Source: Paenarthrobacter aurescens
GTDB taxonomy: Bacteria > Actinomycetota > Actinomycetes > Actinomycetales > Micrococcaceae
Direction of reading: 5' to 3'
Assembly: GCF_025421775.1 (NCBI RefSeq)
Contig: NZ_JAOEFX010000002.1
Span: 496,001 to 560,000, forward strand
Length of the DNA: 64,000 nt
Shown here piece by piece: positions 1 through 7,509 of the stretch. The stretch's first letter is position 1. Each line of letters opens with the position of its first letter. Below the pieces are notes generated by a model. It worked only from the letters and a program-made list of their open reading frames with translations, was not told where the DNA came from and did not search any database. The position numbers and the translations under genes are program-made.

Positions 1-2
1 AT

Positions 3-410
3 GCGGGGGCGCCTGGGAAGGACCCGCTGTATGGCTATGGGATCCTGAACGCCGAGGCTGCGCTGAAGGAGGAAGTACCCACCACCAGCAGCAATCCCCT
101 GGGGTCGATAGCAGACTGGATACGTGTCCATCGCCGTGGTGACTTCAGTACGCCTTCGCAGGCGCCCGTAGAGAGTCCTACCAGCGCAGCACCCACGCTT
201 GCCGATCCGACTGTTCCTGCTGCCAAGACGCCGGCGACCATGGATGAAGCCCTTCCTGCCGTCGTCGTGCTTGGCTTTGGAGCGCTTTTCATCGCGCTCG
301 TGACAGGTGCTGCGATCCAGCTGCGGAGGGTCTCCAGAAACCCTCCAGCTGTTGCCGAGGAAGCTGAAACTGGAGTGTTGCAGGCGGTTGATCCGCCGGC
401 CAAGACGTAG
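3..410 (+). CDS. C-terminal part of a subtilisin-family (mycosin-like) serine protease, truncated by window edge
   Basis: The frame is open from the window edge to a TAG and gives 135 residues. It begins with DPLYGYGILNAEAAL, which matches the end of the S8 peptidase domain, where a Y/GYG(I/V)-x-A motif follows the catalytic Ser. That Ser lies outside the window. A Pro/Ser/Thr-rich linker follows, then one hydrophobic segment (about residues 83-105) and a short basic tail. Catalytic domain, linker and C-terminal membrane anchor is the layout of type VII secretion mycosins, but no ESX genes are visible, so a generic membrane-anchored subtilase is equally possible. Confidence 0.6.
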   Translation, partial: AGAPGKDPLYGYGILNAEAALKEEVPTTSSNPLGSIADWIRVHRRGDFSTPSQAPVESPTSAAPTLADPTVPAAKTPATMDEALPAVVVLGFGALFIALVTGAAIQLRRVSRNPPAVAEEAETGVLQAVDPPAKT

Positions 411-436
411 TTAGTGAAGATTTTCACAAAGTACTG

Positions 437-448
437 TATTCTGGTTTC
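437..448 (+). promoter_or_regulatory. Leaderless promoter -10 (TATTCT) for the NADH dehydrogenase
   Basis: TATTCT at 437-442 is followed by 6 nt and then ATG at 449, with no Shine-Dalgarno sequence. The same -10, 6 nt, start-codon geometry recurs at many genes in this window, so the mRNA probably begins at the start codon. Confidence 0.6.
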
Positions 449-1903
449 ATGGCAACCACCCCAGAGCTCATTGACCGTCCCCGGGTTCTCGTCGTCGGCG
501 GCGGCTACGTCGGACTGTACGTAGCACTCAAACTGCAGAAGAAGATCGCGAACGCGGGCGGCATCGTCACCGTCGTTGATCCACTGCCGTACATGACCTA
601 CCAGCCCTTCCTTCCGGAAGTAGCCGGTGGCAACATCGAGGCACGCCACGCCGTCGTCTCCCACCGTCAGCACCTCAAGCAGACTGAGCTCATCCAGGGC
701 CGCGTCACCAGCATCGACCATGCCAACCGGACCGCGGTCATCGCCCCGTCCGACGGCGGCGACAACTTCGAAATCCCGTACTTCGACGTTGTTATTGCAG
801 CAGGCGCCATCACCCGTACCTTCCCCATCAAGGGCCTCGCGGACAAGGGCATCGGCCTGAAGACCATCGAGGAAGCCGTTGCACTGCGCAACAAGGTGCT
901 GGAGCGCATTGAAGCCGCTTCCACCATGACCGACCCCGCAGAGCGCGCCAAAGCACTGACCTTCGTTGTTGTCGGTGGCGGCTTCGCCGGCATCGAGTGC
1001 CTCACCGAAATGGAAGACCTCGCCCGCGCCGCGGTCCGCAACAACCCGCGCATCCGTCAGGAAGAAGTCCGCTTCATCCTGGTCGAAGCCATGGGCCGCA
1101 TCATGCCCGAGGTCACCGCTTCGCAGGCCGAGTGGGTTGTGGAGCACCTCCGCAGCCGCGGCATTGAAGTTCTCCTCAACACCTCCCTGGACAGCGCCGA
1201 GGGCAACCTCAAGCTGATCAACCTCCCGGACAAGACCCCGGCCCAGGAAGTTGAAGCCGACACCCTGGTATGGGCTGCAGGCGTGCAGGCCAACCCGATG
1301 ATCCGCTCCACCGACTTCCCGCTGGAACCGCGTGGCCGCGTCCGCGTTCTCCCGGACCTCCGCATTGCAGGCGACGAAGGCATCATCGAGAACGCCTGGG
1401 CAGCCGGCGATATCGCTGCTGTCCCGGACCTCACAGGCAAGGGCCTGCCGGACGGCACCTGCGTCCCCAACGCCCAGCACGCTCTTCGCCAGGCCAAGAA
1501 GCTCGCCAAGAACCTCTGGGCTTCCCGCTGGGACAAGCCGCTGCACGACTACAAGCACAAGAACCTTGGTGCTGTTGCCGGTTTCGGCGAGTGGAAGGGT
1601 GTCGCCAACATCAACCTGCTCGGCCGCATCGGACTCAAGGGCGGCCTCGCCTGGCTGGCACACCGTGGCTACCACGGTATGGCTATGCCCACGGTTGAGC
1701 GCAAGTTCCGCGTGGTCTTCGGCTGGATCCTGGCCTTCTTCGCTGGCCGCGACACCACCCAGCTGATCGACCTCGACAACCCGCGCGGTGCCTTCGTGGC
1801 AGCAGCGACGCCGGCTCCCAAGCCCGCAGCTGCTCCGGCGCCGGTGGAAGCCAAGCCCGTTGCCGAAGAGGTCAAGACTCCGGTAACTGCTGACGCCAAG
1901 TAG
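449..1903 (+). CDS. ndh: Type II NADH dehydrogenase (NDH-2), FAD-dependent oxidoreductase
   Basis: This 484-residue two-Rossmann flavoprotein should pass electrons from NADH to quinone without pumping protons, at the inner face of the membrane. The FAD-binding GGGYVGLYVALKLQ lies near residues 16-30. A second nucleotide-binding motif, VVVGGGFAGIE, lies near residue 175. The FAD-contacting AAGD(I) motif is near residue 318. The last ~35 residues are an Ala/Pro/Lys-rich tail outside the conserved fold. The length fits actinobacterial NDH-2. It appears monocistronic, with a leaderless promoter in front and a strong hairpin behind. A related pyridine nucleotide-disulfide oxidoreductase is possible, but NDH-2 is the best fit. 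Confidence 0.9.
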   Translation: MATTPELIDRPRVLVVGGGYVGLYVALKLQKKIANAGGIVTVVDPLPYMTYQPFLPEVAGGNIEARHAVVSHRQHLKQTELIQGRVTSIDHANRTAVIAPSDGGDNFEIPYFDVVIAAGAITRTFPIKGLADKGIGLKTIEEAVALRNKVLERIEAASTMTDPAERAKALTFVVVGGGFAGIECLTEMEDLARAAVRNNPRIRQEEVRFILVEAMGRIMPEVTASQAEWVVEHLRSRGIEVLLNTSLDSAEGNLKLINLPDKTPAQEVEADTLVWAAGVQANPMIRSTDFPLEPRGRVRVLPDLRIAGDEGIIENAWAAGDIAAVPDLTGKGLPDGTCVPNAQHALRQAKKLAKNLWASRWDKPLHDYKHKNLGAVAGFGEWKGVANINLLGRIGLKGGLAWLAHRGYHGMAMPTVERKFRVVFGWILAFFAGRDTTQLIDLDNPRGAFVAAATPAPKPAAAPAPVEAKPVAEEVKTPVTADAK

Positions 1904-1911
1904 TACACGCA

Positions 1912-1952
1912 CGACGGCGGCCGCCCCCCCCTGAGGGGAGTGGTCGCCGTCG
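1912..1952 (+). terminator. Hairpin after ndh
   Basis: The arms CGACGGCGGCC and GGTCGCCGTCG flank a GC-rich loop 9 nt after the ndh stop. No long T-tract follows. This is probably the end of the ndh transcript. Confidence 0.65.
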
Positions 1953-1994
1953 GCGTTTAAGCAGGTGGGTTACCCGCGCCCCTAGACTGTTTCC

Positions 1995-2915
1995 ATGTCC
2001 GGCGAAACCGACCTGAAGACCCTCTTGGAATCCCTGCACCCCGTGGCCCGCGAAGGCGAGTACGTTTACGCCCTGTGGCCGCATGGCCGGCCACTGGAGG
2101 GTGGTATTGAAGCGGCTGTGCGCGAGGCGGAGGGACTCACGGTAGTCCTGCGCCGGGACGAGGCTGATTCGCTCGGACTCAGCTACGACTTCGTGGCCAC
2201 GTGGATCACGCTCCAGGTCCACTCGGCACTCGAAGCGGTGGGCCTGACGGCTGCCGTGAGCGCCGCGCTGACCCACGCAGGAATCAGCTGCAACGTTCTT
2301 GCGGGTTTCCATCATGACCACCTCCTGGTGCCTTCCGCAGATGCCGGCCGGGCCATGGATGTGCTCCGGCTTTTGGGTCGCGGTGTTGTGCTCCGCAGTG
2401 AGCGTCCCGAGGACCGCGCCGAGATTCTGGACCTGACTGCCCAGGCCTTCTCCGTCTCGCCGGTAACCGGAGAGCCCGTGGAAGGCGTGCCGATTGAAGT
2501 AGGGCTGCTGCGCCAGCTCTTTGAGTGCAGTGAATATCTGCCGGAGTTCAGCATTGTGGCCGAAATGGGTGGGGAGATTGTGGGGCATGCCATCAGTACG
2601 CGGGGCTGGATCGGTGACTTGGAACTCATAGCCCTTGGCCCCATCGGCGTGCTTCCCCACTTTCAGAAGCGCGGGGTTGGTTCGGCTTTGATGCGCGAGA
2701 CCGCGGCCCGTGCCACAGCCGCGGGGGAGCCCGGCATTGCCCTGCTCGGAAGCCCCCTGTACTACCCACGCTTCGGTTACGTGCCGGCAACCTCTGTGGG
2801 CGTGCAGCCGCCTGAGGCGATGTGGGGCGAGCACTTCCAGCTGCTGCCCCTGCCGGAATGGCCCGACGGCGTCCGTGGCACCTTCCGCTACGCCGAACCT
2901 TTTAACCGGCTATAG
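1995..2915 (+). CDS. ACT-like (COG3602-type) domain fused to GNAT N-acetyltransferase
   Basis: The 306-residue protein has two parts. Residues 1 to about 128 resemble the small ACT-domain proteins of COG3602 (TDLKTLLESLHP near the start, then EGLTVVLRRDEADSLGL, ALEAVGLTAAVSAALTHAGI and CNVLAGFHHDHLLVP). Residues from about 132 form a GNAT acetyltransferase with an acetyl-CoA loop (GVLPHFQKRGVGSALM) and the late YYPRFGYVPA segment. The first half suggests ligand (possibly amino acid) sensing and the second acyl transfer; the substrate is unknown. The start is supported by TAGACT, 6 nt, ATG. A tRNA gene follows on the same strand. Confidence 0.8.
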   Translation: MSGETDLKTLLESLHPVAREGEYVYALWPHGRPLEGGIEAAVREAEGLTVVLRRDEADSLGLSYDFVATWITLQVHSALEAVGLTAAVSAALTHAGISCNVLAGFHHDHLLVPSADAGRAMDVLRLLGRGVVLRSERPEDRAEILDLTAQAFSVSPVTGEPVEGVPIEVGLLRQLFECSEYLPEFSIVAEMGGEIVGHAISTRGWIGDLELIALGPIGVLPHFQKRGVGSALMRETAARATAAGEPGIALLGSPLYYPRFGYVPATSVGVQPPEAMWGEHFQLLPLPEWPDGVRGTFRYAEPFNRL

Positions 2916-2936
2916 CTGGGATACCATGGTCCGGGC

Positions 2937-3010
2937 GCCCCAGTAGCCCAATTGGCAGAGGCAGCGGACTTAAAATCCGCGTGTTGTGGGTTCGAGTCCC
3001 ACCTGGGGCA
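2937..3010 (+). tRNA. tRNA with UAA anticodon (tRNA-Leu by anticodon), short variable loop
   Basis: A full cloverleaf can be drawn. Acceptor GCCCCAG (2937-2943) pairs with CTGGGGC (3003-3009), with discriminator A3010. The anticodon stem GCGGA/TCCGC carries loop CTTAAAA, giving anticodon TAA. The T arm is GTGGG-TTCGAGT-CCCAC. CCA is not encoded. The variable region is only five nucleotides (GTGTT), whereas canonical leucine tRNAs have a long extra arm. Confidence 0.88.
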
Positions 3011-3017
3011 CACAAGA

Positions 3018-3063
3018 AAAAGCCTCCGAATCCCTTGCGAATAAAGGGGATTCGGAGGCTTTG
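3018..3063 (+). terminator. Strong terminator after the tRNA
   Basis: AAAGCCTCCGAATCCC and GGGGATTCGGAGGCTTT form a stem of about 16 bp with an ~11-nt loop, 8 nt after the tRNA, followed by a T-rich stretch. The flanking A and T runs would allow termination in either direction. Confidence 0.9.
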
Positions 3064-3218
3064 TTGTTGCCGCGGCTTCGGCCCTCCAAAGTGGGCTTGA
3101 CGGCCTGTCTGGTGGTTGGCTGCCCCGCCGGAATCGCTTCCGCTGTGCCCAGGAGGATCCTCCGCGGAAGTTCCCAGCCGGCTCGTAGATTCCCCACAGG
3201 CAACGAGTGTTATAGGGA

Positions 3219-3234
3219 TGTGACCTGAATCACT
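3219..3234 (+). promoter_or_regulatory. CRP/GlxR-like operator upstream of the binding-protein gene
   Basis: TGTGACCTGAATCACT matches 10 of 12 defined positions of the actinobacterial GlxR/CRP consensus TGTGA-N2-TA-N2-TCACA. It is centred about 107 bp before the start of the amino-acid binding protein. A better match stands in front of the livHMGF operon at 9919-9934. Confidence 0.6.
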
Positions 3235-3333
3235 TATGTTCGACGTCCAATTGCATTAGTTTGAGTCTTAATCAGGAACACCTGAGTAATCGCATCAAAG
3301 GCAGTTCGCACCTTTCGATCGAGGAGACAACGC

Positions 3334-4689
3334 ATGTTTGATCTTTCCCCAGCGGCGCCCCGAGCCGCCAAGCTAACAGCGCTTGGCATTGGGGTCGCTC
3401 TCTTGGCCACGGCTTGTGGTGGGTCTTCGACGCCTACCCAGACCGGGTCTTCTTCCGCCGCGGCCGCAGGCATTTCCTGCCCGGCTCCCAGCGGCGGGGC
3501 GGGGGCCGGCAACAGCCAGGCTGCCACCAACACGGGACCAGTACCTCCCTCGACCACCACCACTGACGCACCACTGAAACTTGGATCGCTCCTGCCGACG
3601 ACGGGGTCGCTGGCGTTCCTCGGCCCACCCGAAATTGCCGGTGTCAACCTCGGCATCAAGGAAGTCAACGACGCCGGTGGCGTGCTCGGCGCACCTGTCT
3701 CCGTGGTCCACCGTGACTCCGGTGATACCAAGACGGACATCGCCACGCAGTCCACCACCGCCCTCCTGGGCCAGGGCGTGAGCGCCGTTATTGGTGCCGC
3801 ATCCTCAGGCGTTTCCAAGACGGTCATCAACCAGATCACGGGCGCCGGTGTCATCCACTTCTCGCCCGCCAACACCTCGCCTGACTTCACCACCTGGGAC
3901 GACAAGGGCCTCTACTGGCGAACTGCACCGTCCGACGTCCTGCAGGGCAAGGTCCTGGGCAACTACATGGCCACCTGTGGAGCACAGACCGTTGGCATGA
4001 TCGTTCTGAACGACGCTTACGGAACCGGACTCCAAAAGAACGTCAAGGAAGCCTTCGAGGCAGCCGGCGGCAAGGTTGTTGCTGAAGAACTCTTCAACGA
4101 GGGTGACTCCCAGTTCAGCAGCCAGGTGGACAAGGTCCTCGCCGCCAAGCCGGATGCGATCGCCCTGATCACCTTCGACCAAGCCAAGAGCATCGTCCCC
4201 TTGATCACCGGCAAGGGCATCAAGCCCACGCAGCTGTTCATGGTTGACGGCAACACCTCGGATTACAGCAAGGACTTCCAGGCCGGCACCATGAAGGGCG
4301 CACAGGGAACCATTCCCGGTACGTTCGCCAAGGACGACTTCAAGAAGAAGCTCCTCGCCATCGATCCCGCGCTGAAGGATTACAGCTACGCAGGCGAGTC
4401 CTACGACGCCGTGAACCTGATCTCGCTGGCCTCTGAGGCCGCCAAGAGCACCAAGGGCACGGACATCGCAGCCAAGCTGAAGGAAGTCTCTGAAGGCGGC
4501 GAGAAGTGCACCACCTTCGCAGGCTGTGTCACGTTGCTCCGCGAAGGCAAGGACATCGACTACGACGGCCAGTCCGGTCCGGTCACGTTCTCCGACGCTG
4601 GTGACCCCACCGAGGCGTACATCGGTATCTACGAATACCAGGATGACAACACCTACAAGCCGGTCCGTGAAGAGTTCGGCAAGCTCTAA
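3334..4689 (+). CDS. Branched-chain amino acid ABC transporter substrate-binding lipoprotein
   Basis: This 451-residue type I periplasmic-binding-fold protein (Leu/Ile/Val or amide binding) would capture substrate outside the cell for the LivHMGF complex encoded nearby. A signal peptide ends in lipobox LATAC with the lipidated Cys at residue 28. A Ser/Thr/Pro-rich tether reaches to about residue 80, and the binding fold starts at LKLGSLLPTTGSLAFLGPPEIAG (split motif: LKLGSLLPTTG, then LGPPEIAG). The Shine-Dalgarno GAGGAG sits 7 nt before ATG. It is monocistronic, ends in a strong terminator and probably shares CRP-type control with the permease operon. Substrate identity is inferred from the neighbours. 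Confidence 0.9.
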   Translation: MFDLSPAAPRAAKLTALGIGVALLATACGGSSTPTQTGSSSAAAAGISCPAPSGGAGAGNSQAATNTGPVPPSTTTTDAPLKLGSLLPTTGSLAFLGPPEIAGVNLGIKEVNDAGGVLGAPVSVVHRDSGDTKTDIATQSTTALLGQGVSAVIGAASSGVSKTVINQITGAGVIHFSPANTSPDFTTWDDKGLYWRTAPSDVLQGKVLGNYMATCGAQTVGMIVLNDAYGTGLQKNVKEAFEAAGGKVVAEELFNEGDSQFSSQVDKVLAAKPDAIALITFDQAKSIVPLITGKGIKPTQLFMVDGNTSDYSKDFQAGTMKGAQGTIPGTFAKDDFKKKLLAIDPALKDYSYAGESYDAVNLISLASEAAKSTKGTDIAAKLKEVSEGGEKCTTFAGCVTLLREGKDIDYDGQSGPVTFSDAGDPTEAYIGIYEYQDDNTYKPVREEFGKL

Positions 4690-4716
4690 GCCGAACATCA
4701 CTAGACCGTAGCTGGC

Positions 4717-4752
4717 AACAGGCCCCCTTCCCCACAAGGAAGGGGGCCTGTT
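4717..4752 (+). terminator. Terminator between binding-protein gene and the converging kinase gene
   Basis: AACAGGCCCCCTTCC pairs with GGAAGGGGGCCTGTT around a 6-nt loop, 27 nt after the stop. It can serve both converging genes. Confidence 0.9.
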
Positions 4753-4772
4753 CTGCGTCCTGGCTCAAGCAA

Positions 4773-5630
4773 TCATCCGCTGTATGGGGCGAACCCCGCC
4801 AGGACTCTGTCCACCATGTCAACGCCCTGCTGTTCGAAGACGAAGTCTCCCACTTGGTGGGCCCACAACACCGTACCGACTGACTGGTTGAGGTTCTCCA
4901 GCGTCCACAAATGCCGCTCCTGTTCGGTGGTGACGACCCTGCCCAGGCCTTCATGGAATGCTGCCTGAAGCCCCGGCCGGCCCAGGAACTGCTGATGGCT
5001 GAGCCGAACAAGGTCGTGGACCCACGGGCGCAGCTCGGCGCGGCCAAAATCGATGACCTTGATGTGGCCGTTGTGGTGCAGCCAATTCCTTGGCTGATAA
5101 TCGCCATGGGTGGTCACCAGGTCGGCCGGACCGGTTTCAAGGAAAGCCAGAGCTTCTGTTAGCAGGCGGTGTGATTCCTCCGGAAGGAGCCCGTGGGCAC
5201 TTTCAATGATCGACGTCGTCCTGGCCGTCAGGGCGCGGGTGTAACTCCGGGATGTTCCGGCAGGCTGGTGCAAAGTGGCCAGAAGTGCGCCGGCCTCATG
5301 AAAAGTCTCTGGATCGGTTTCAGCGTCGCTTCCGGCGACCAGCGACCCAGGCAAGTATGTGGTGACCAGGAGGCCTGCATCCGGAGCCGCGTGCCTGAGC
5401 GTTGGTACCCGGCCTTCAAGTCCGGGCAGTCCCCGCGAGTATGCGTCGATTTCCCGGCGAATATGGTGGCTGGTGGTGCTGGCCTTCACGATGAATTCCT
5501 GGCCGTCCGGGTCTGCAACCTGCAGGACGGTGGTGTCCTGCAACGGCCAGGAGTGGTTTTGTACCACGGTGTAATTGCCCAGCCACGAGGTCAGCAATCC
5601 ATGCTGTTGTTCTGTGATGCTTCGGGTCAT
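4773..5630 (-). CDS. Aminoglycoside-phosphotransferase-family (APH/choline kinase-like) kinase
   Basis: The 285-residue protein kinase-like fold phosphorylates a small molecule with ATP; the substrate cannot be read from sequence. Visible residues are Lys49 in FIVK, the catalytic loop HGDYQPRNW (His175, Asp177, Asn182) and the metal-binding Asp194 in IDFGRAE. The gene lies alone between the binding-protein gene and the liv permease operon, bounded by hairpins on both sides. The start has no clear Shine-Dalgarno; CATGCT lies 6 nt before ATG and may be a leaderless -10. Family membership does not imply antibiotic resistance, since most actinobacterial members are metabolic kinases. Confidence 0.8.
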   Translation of the reverse strand: MTRSITEQQHGLLTSWLGNYTVVQNHSWPLQDTTVLQVADPDGQEFIVKASTTSHHIRREIDAYSRGLPGLEGRVPTLRHAAPDAGLLVTTYLPGSLVAGSDAETDPETFHEAGALLATLHQPAGTSRSYTRALTARTTSIIESAHGLLPEESHRLLTEALAFLETGPADLVTTHGDYQPRNWLHHNGHIKVIDFGRAELRPWVHDLVRLSHQQFLGRPGLQAAFHEGLGRVVTTEQERHLWTLENLNQSVGTVLWAHQVGDFVFEQQGVDMVDRVLAGFAPYSG

Positions 5631-5694
5631 CAGTCCAGCATGTCATCAGCGCCTCGAGGGACCGCCACAAAGCCGTTGGCGGACCTTCAACGAA

Positions 5695-5727
5695 GGAGGG
5701 CCCCGGGATACCATCCCGGGACCCTCC
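5695..5727 (-). terminator. Terminator of the liv permease operon
   Basis: GGAGGG-CCCCGGGAT and ATCCCGGG-CCCTCC form a near-perfect stem with a 3-nt loop, 22 nt downstream of the livF stop. Confidence 0.85.
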
Positions 5728-5749
5728 TGTGCTTGTGCAGCTGTGGCGG

Positions 5750-6520
5750 TTAGACCTCGTCCGCCAGGGTGCCCAAATAGAGCTGAATGACCTTGGGGTC
5801 CTTCATGAGCTCACGACCGGTACCCGTGTACGCGTCCTTGCCCTGGTCCAGCACGTAGCCGCGGTCGCAGATCTGCAGGCAGCGGCGGGCGTTCTGTTCC
5901 ACCATGATCACGGACACGCCGGCACGGTTGATCTCGTGCACCCGGAGGAAGGTCTCGTCCTGTTTGACGGGGGAGAGGCCTGCCGACGGCTCGTCCAGCA
6001 GCAGTACAGCCGGATCCATCATGAGCGCCCTGCCCATGGCCACCATCTGGCGCTCGCCGCCGGAGAGCGACCCCGCCCGCTGCGCCCGCCTCTTTCCCAG
6101 CTCCGGAAAGAGGCTGGTGACGAAGTCGAAGCGCTGGGAGAAGTCCTTGGGCCGCTGGAACATACCCATCTGAAGGTTCTCTTCGATGGTCAGTGCTGCG
6201 AACACGTTGTTGGTCTGCGGCACGAAGCCCACGCCCTGGGTTACCAGCTTGTTGGCTTTCAAACCCGTGAGGTCCTGGCCCCGGACCACCACGGTGCCGG
6301 AGTGGACCTTCACCAGGCCGAACATGGCCTTCAGCAGGGTGGACTTGCCGGCACCGTTGGGGCCGATGATGCCGATCAACTCACCCTTGCGGGCCTCGAT
6401 GCTGCATCCATTGAGGATGTTGACGCCGGGAATGTACCCGGCCACGAGGTTGGTGACTTTGACGACGGAATCGCCTGCCGGAGCAGCTGCTGAGGCGGGC
6501 ATTGCGGCGGGGCTGCTCAT
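5750..6520 (-). CDS. livF: Branched-chain amino acid ABC transporter ATPase (LivF-type)
   Basis: This 256-residue ATPase is one of the two nucleotide-binding subunits powering the amino acid importer at the cytoplasmic face. Walker A is GPNGAGKS (residues 53-60). The signature is LSGGERQMV, followed by Walker B VLLLDEPSAGLSP. An Ala-rich leader of about 18 residues precedes the domain. The compact length and the position as last gene are typical of LivF. Its start overlaps the livG stop by 4 nt, which suggests translational coupling. Confidence 0.93.
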   Translation of the reverse strand: MSSPAAMPASAAAPAGDSVVKVTNLVAGYIPGVNILNGCSIEARKGELIGIIGPNGAGKSTLLKAMFGLVKVHSGTVVVRGQDLTGLKANKLVTQGVGFVPQTNNVFAALTIEENLQMGMFQRPKDFSQRFDFVTSLFPELGKRRAQRAGSLSGGERQMVAMGRALMMDPAVLLLDEPSAGLSPVKQDETFLRVHEINRAGVSVIMVEQNARRCLQICDRGYVLDQGKDAYTGTGRELMKDPKVIQLYLGTLADEV

Positions 6521-7509
6521 TTCCCGTCCTCCTTCTTGGTTTCAACGATGTCGGACAGGATGCCGGCGTCTTCAGTACCCACTACCGACTCTTCGTCGGC
6601 CTCGAGTTCGGCCTCGAGCACCTTGATGCCTTCGGCATCGCCGAGGTCCACGTCGTGGTGGGCGCCAAGGTAGGCGTCGATGACGGCAGGGTTCTTCATG
6701 ACTTCGCCCGGAGGGCCTTCAGCCACCACCTTGCCTTCCGCCATGACCACTACCCAGTCTGCGATATGGCGGACCATGTTCATGTCGTGCTCGACGAAGA
6801 GCACGGTCATGCCTTCAGCCTTCAGGTTCTTGATGTGGTCCAGCAGCGACTGCGTCAGCGCGGGGTTCACGCCGGCCATGGGCTCATCGAGCATCACCAG
6901 CTTGGGCCGCACCATCAGGGAACGTGCCATTTCCAGCAGCTTTCGCTGTCCACCGGAGAGGGACGCGGCGTAGTCGTCCTTCTTGGCATCCAGCTTGAAC
7001 TTCTCCAACAGCACGTTGGCCTGGGCCGTGATTTCCTTCTCGCGGCCTCCCCACATGCCCTTGAACAGGGCCTTGGAGAGCCGTTCGCCGGGCTGGTCGG
7101 CTGCGCCGAGCCGCATGTTCTCCATGACAGTCAGCTTGCCCATCACCTTGGTCAGCTGGAACGTGCGCACCATGCCCATGCGTGCCACCTTGTAGGAGGA
7201 AACACCTGCCAGGCTGTTGCCCTCGAACTGCCACTTGCCCGTATTGGGAGTGTCAAAGCCCGTGAGCAGGTTGAACAGGGTGGTCTTGCCGGCGCCGTTG
7301 GGACCGATCAATGCGGTGATCTTATGGCGCGGGATCTCGAGGTACTCGACGTCCACTGCGTTGATGCCGCCAAAGGACCGGGTGACGTCCTCTGCCACCA
7401 CAATGGGATCGCGCTTCTTGCAGCCGGGGGTGTTTTCCCCGACGGCGATGGGCCGCGAATCGGTCATGTAGTCGATATTTTCGGTATTGCGTTCGTTGGT
7501 CTCACTCAT
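6517..7509 (-). CDS. livG: Branched-chain amino acid ABC transporter ATPase (LivG-type), extended C-terminus
   Basis: This 330-residue ATPase partners LivF. Walker A is GPNGAGKT (residues 69-76), the signature LSGGQRKLLEMAR, and Walker B VMLDEPMAGVNP. The domain ends near residue 280 with AYLGAHHDVDLG, after which an acidic tail of about 45 residues (Glu/Asp-rich, ending KKEDGK) extends beyond typical LivG, which is about 250-290 residues. The first ~35 residues are also extra; an internal ATG at residue 15 is an alternative start. It overlaps livM and livF by 4 nt each. Confidence 0.93.
   Translation of the reverse strand: MSETNERNTENIDYMTDSRPIAVGENTPGCKKRDPIVVAEDVTRSFGGINAVDVEYLEIPRHKITALIGPNGAGKTTLFNLLTGFDTPNTGKWQFEGNSLAGVSSYKVARMGMVRTFQLTKVMGKLTVMENMRLGAADQPGERLSKALFKGMWGGREKEITAQANVLLEKFKLDAKKDDYAASLSGGQRKLLEMARSLMVRPKLVMLDEPMAGVNPALTQSLLDHIKNLKAEGMTVLFVEHDMNMVRHIADWVVVMAEGKVVAEGPPGEVMKNPAVIDAYLGAHHDVDLGDAEGIKVLEAELEADEESVVGTEDAGILSDIVETKKEDGK

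Noticed and set aside
3..410. Evidence for a type VII secretion locus
   Set aside because: Only the tail of a mycosin-like protease is visible; no ESX components follow it, and upstream sequence is outside the window.
35..1912. 625-codon open frame antisense to ndh
   Set aside because: It is the complement of a conserved flavoprotein gene, has low-complexity Gly/Val/Ala/Asp composition and no ribosome site. Long antisense frames are expected in high-GC DNA.
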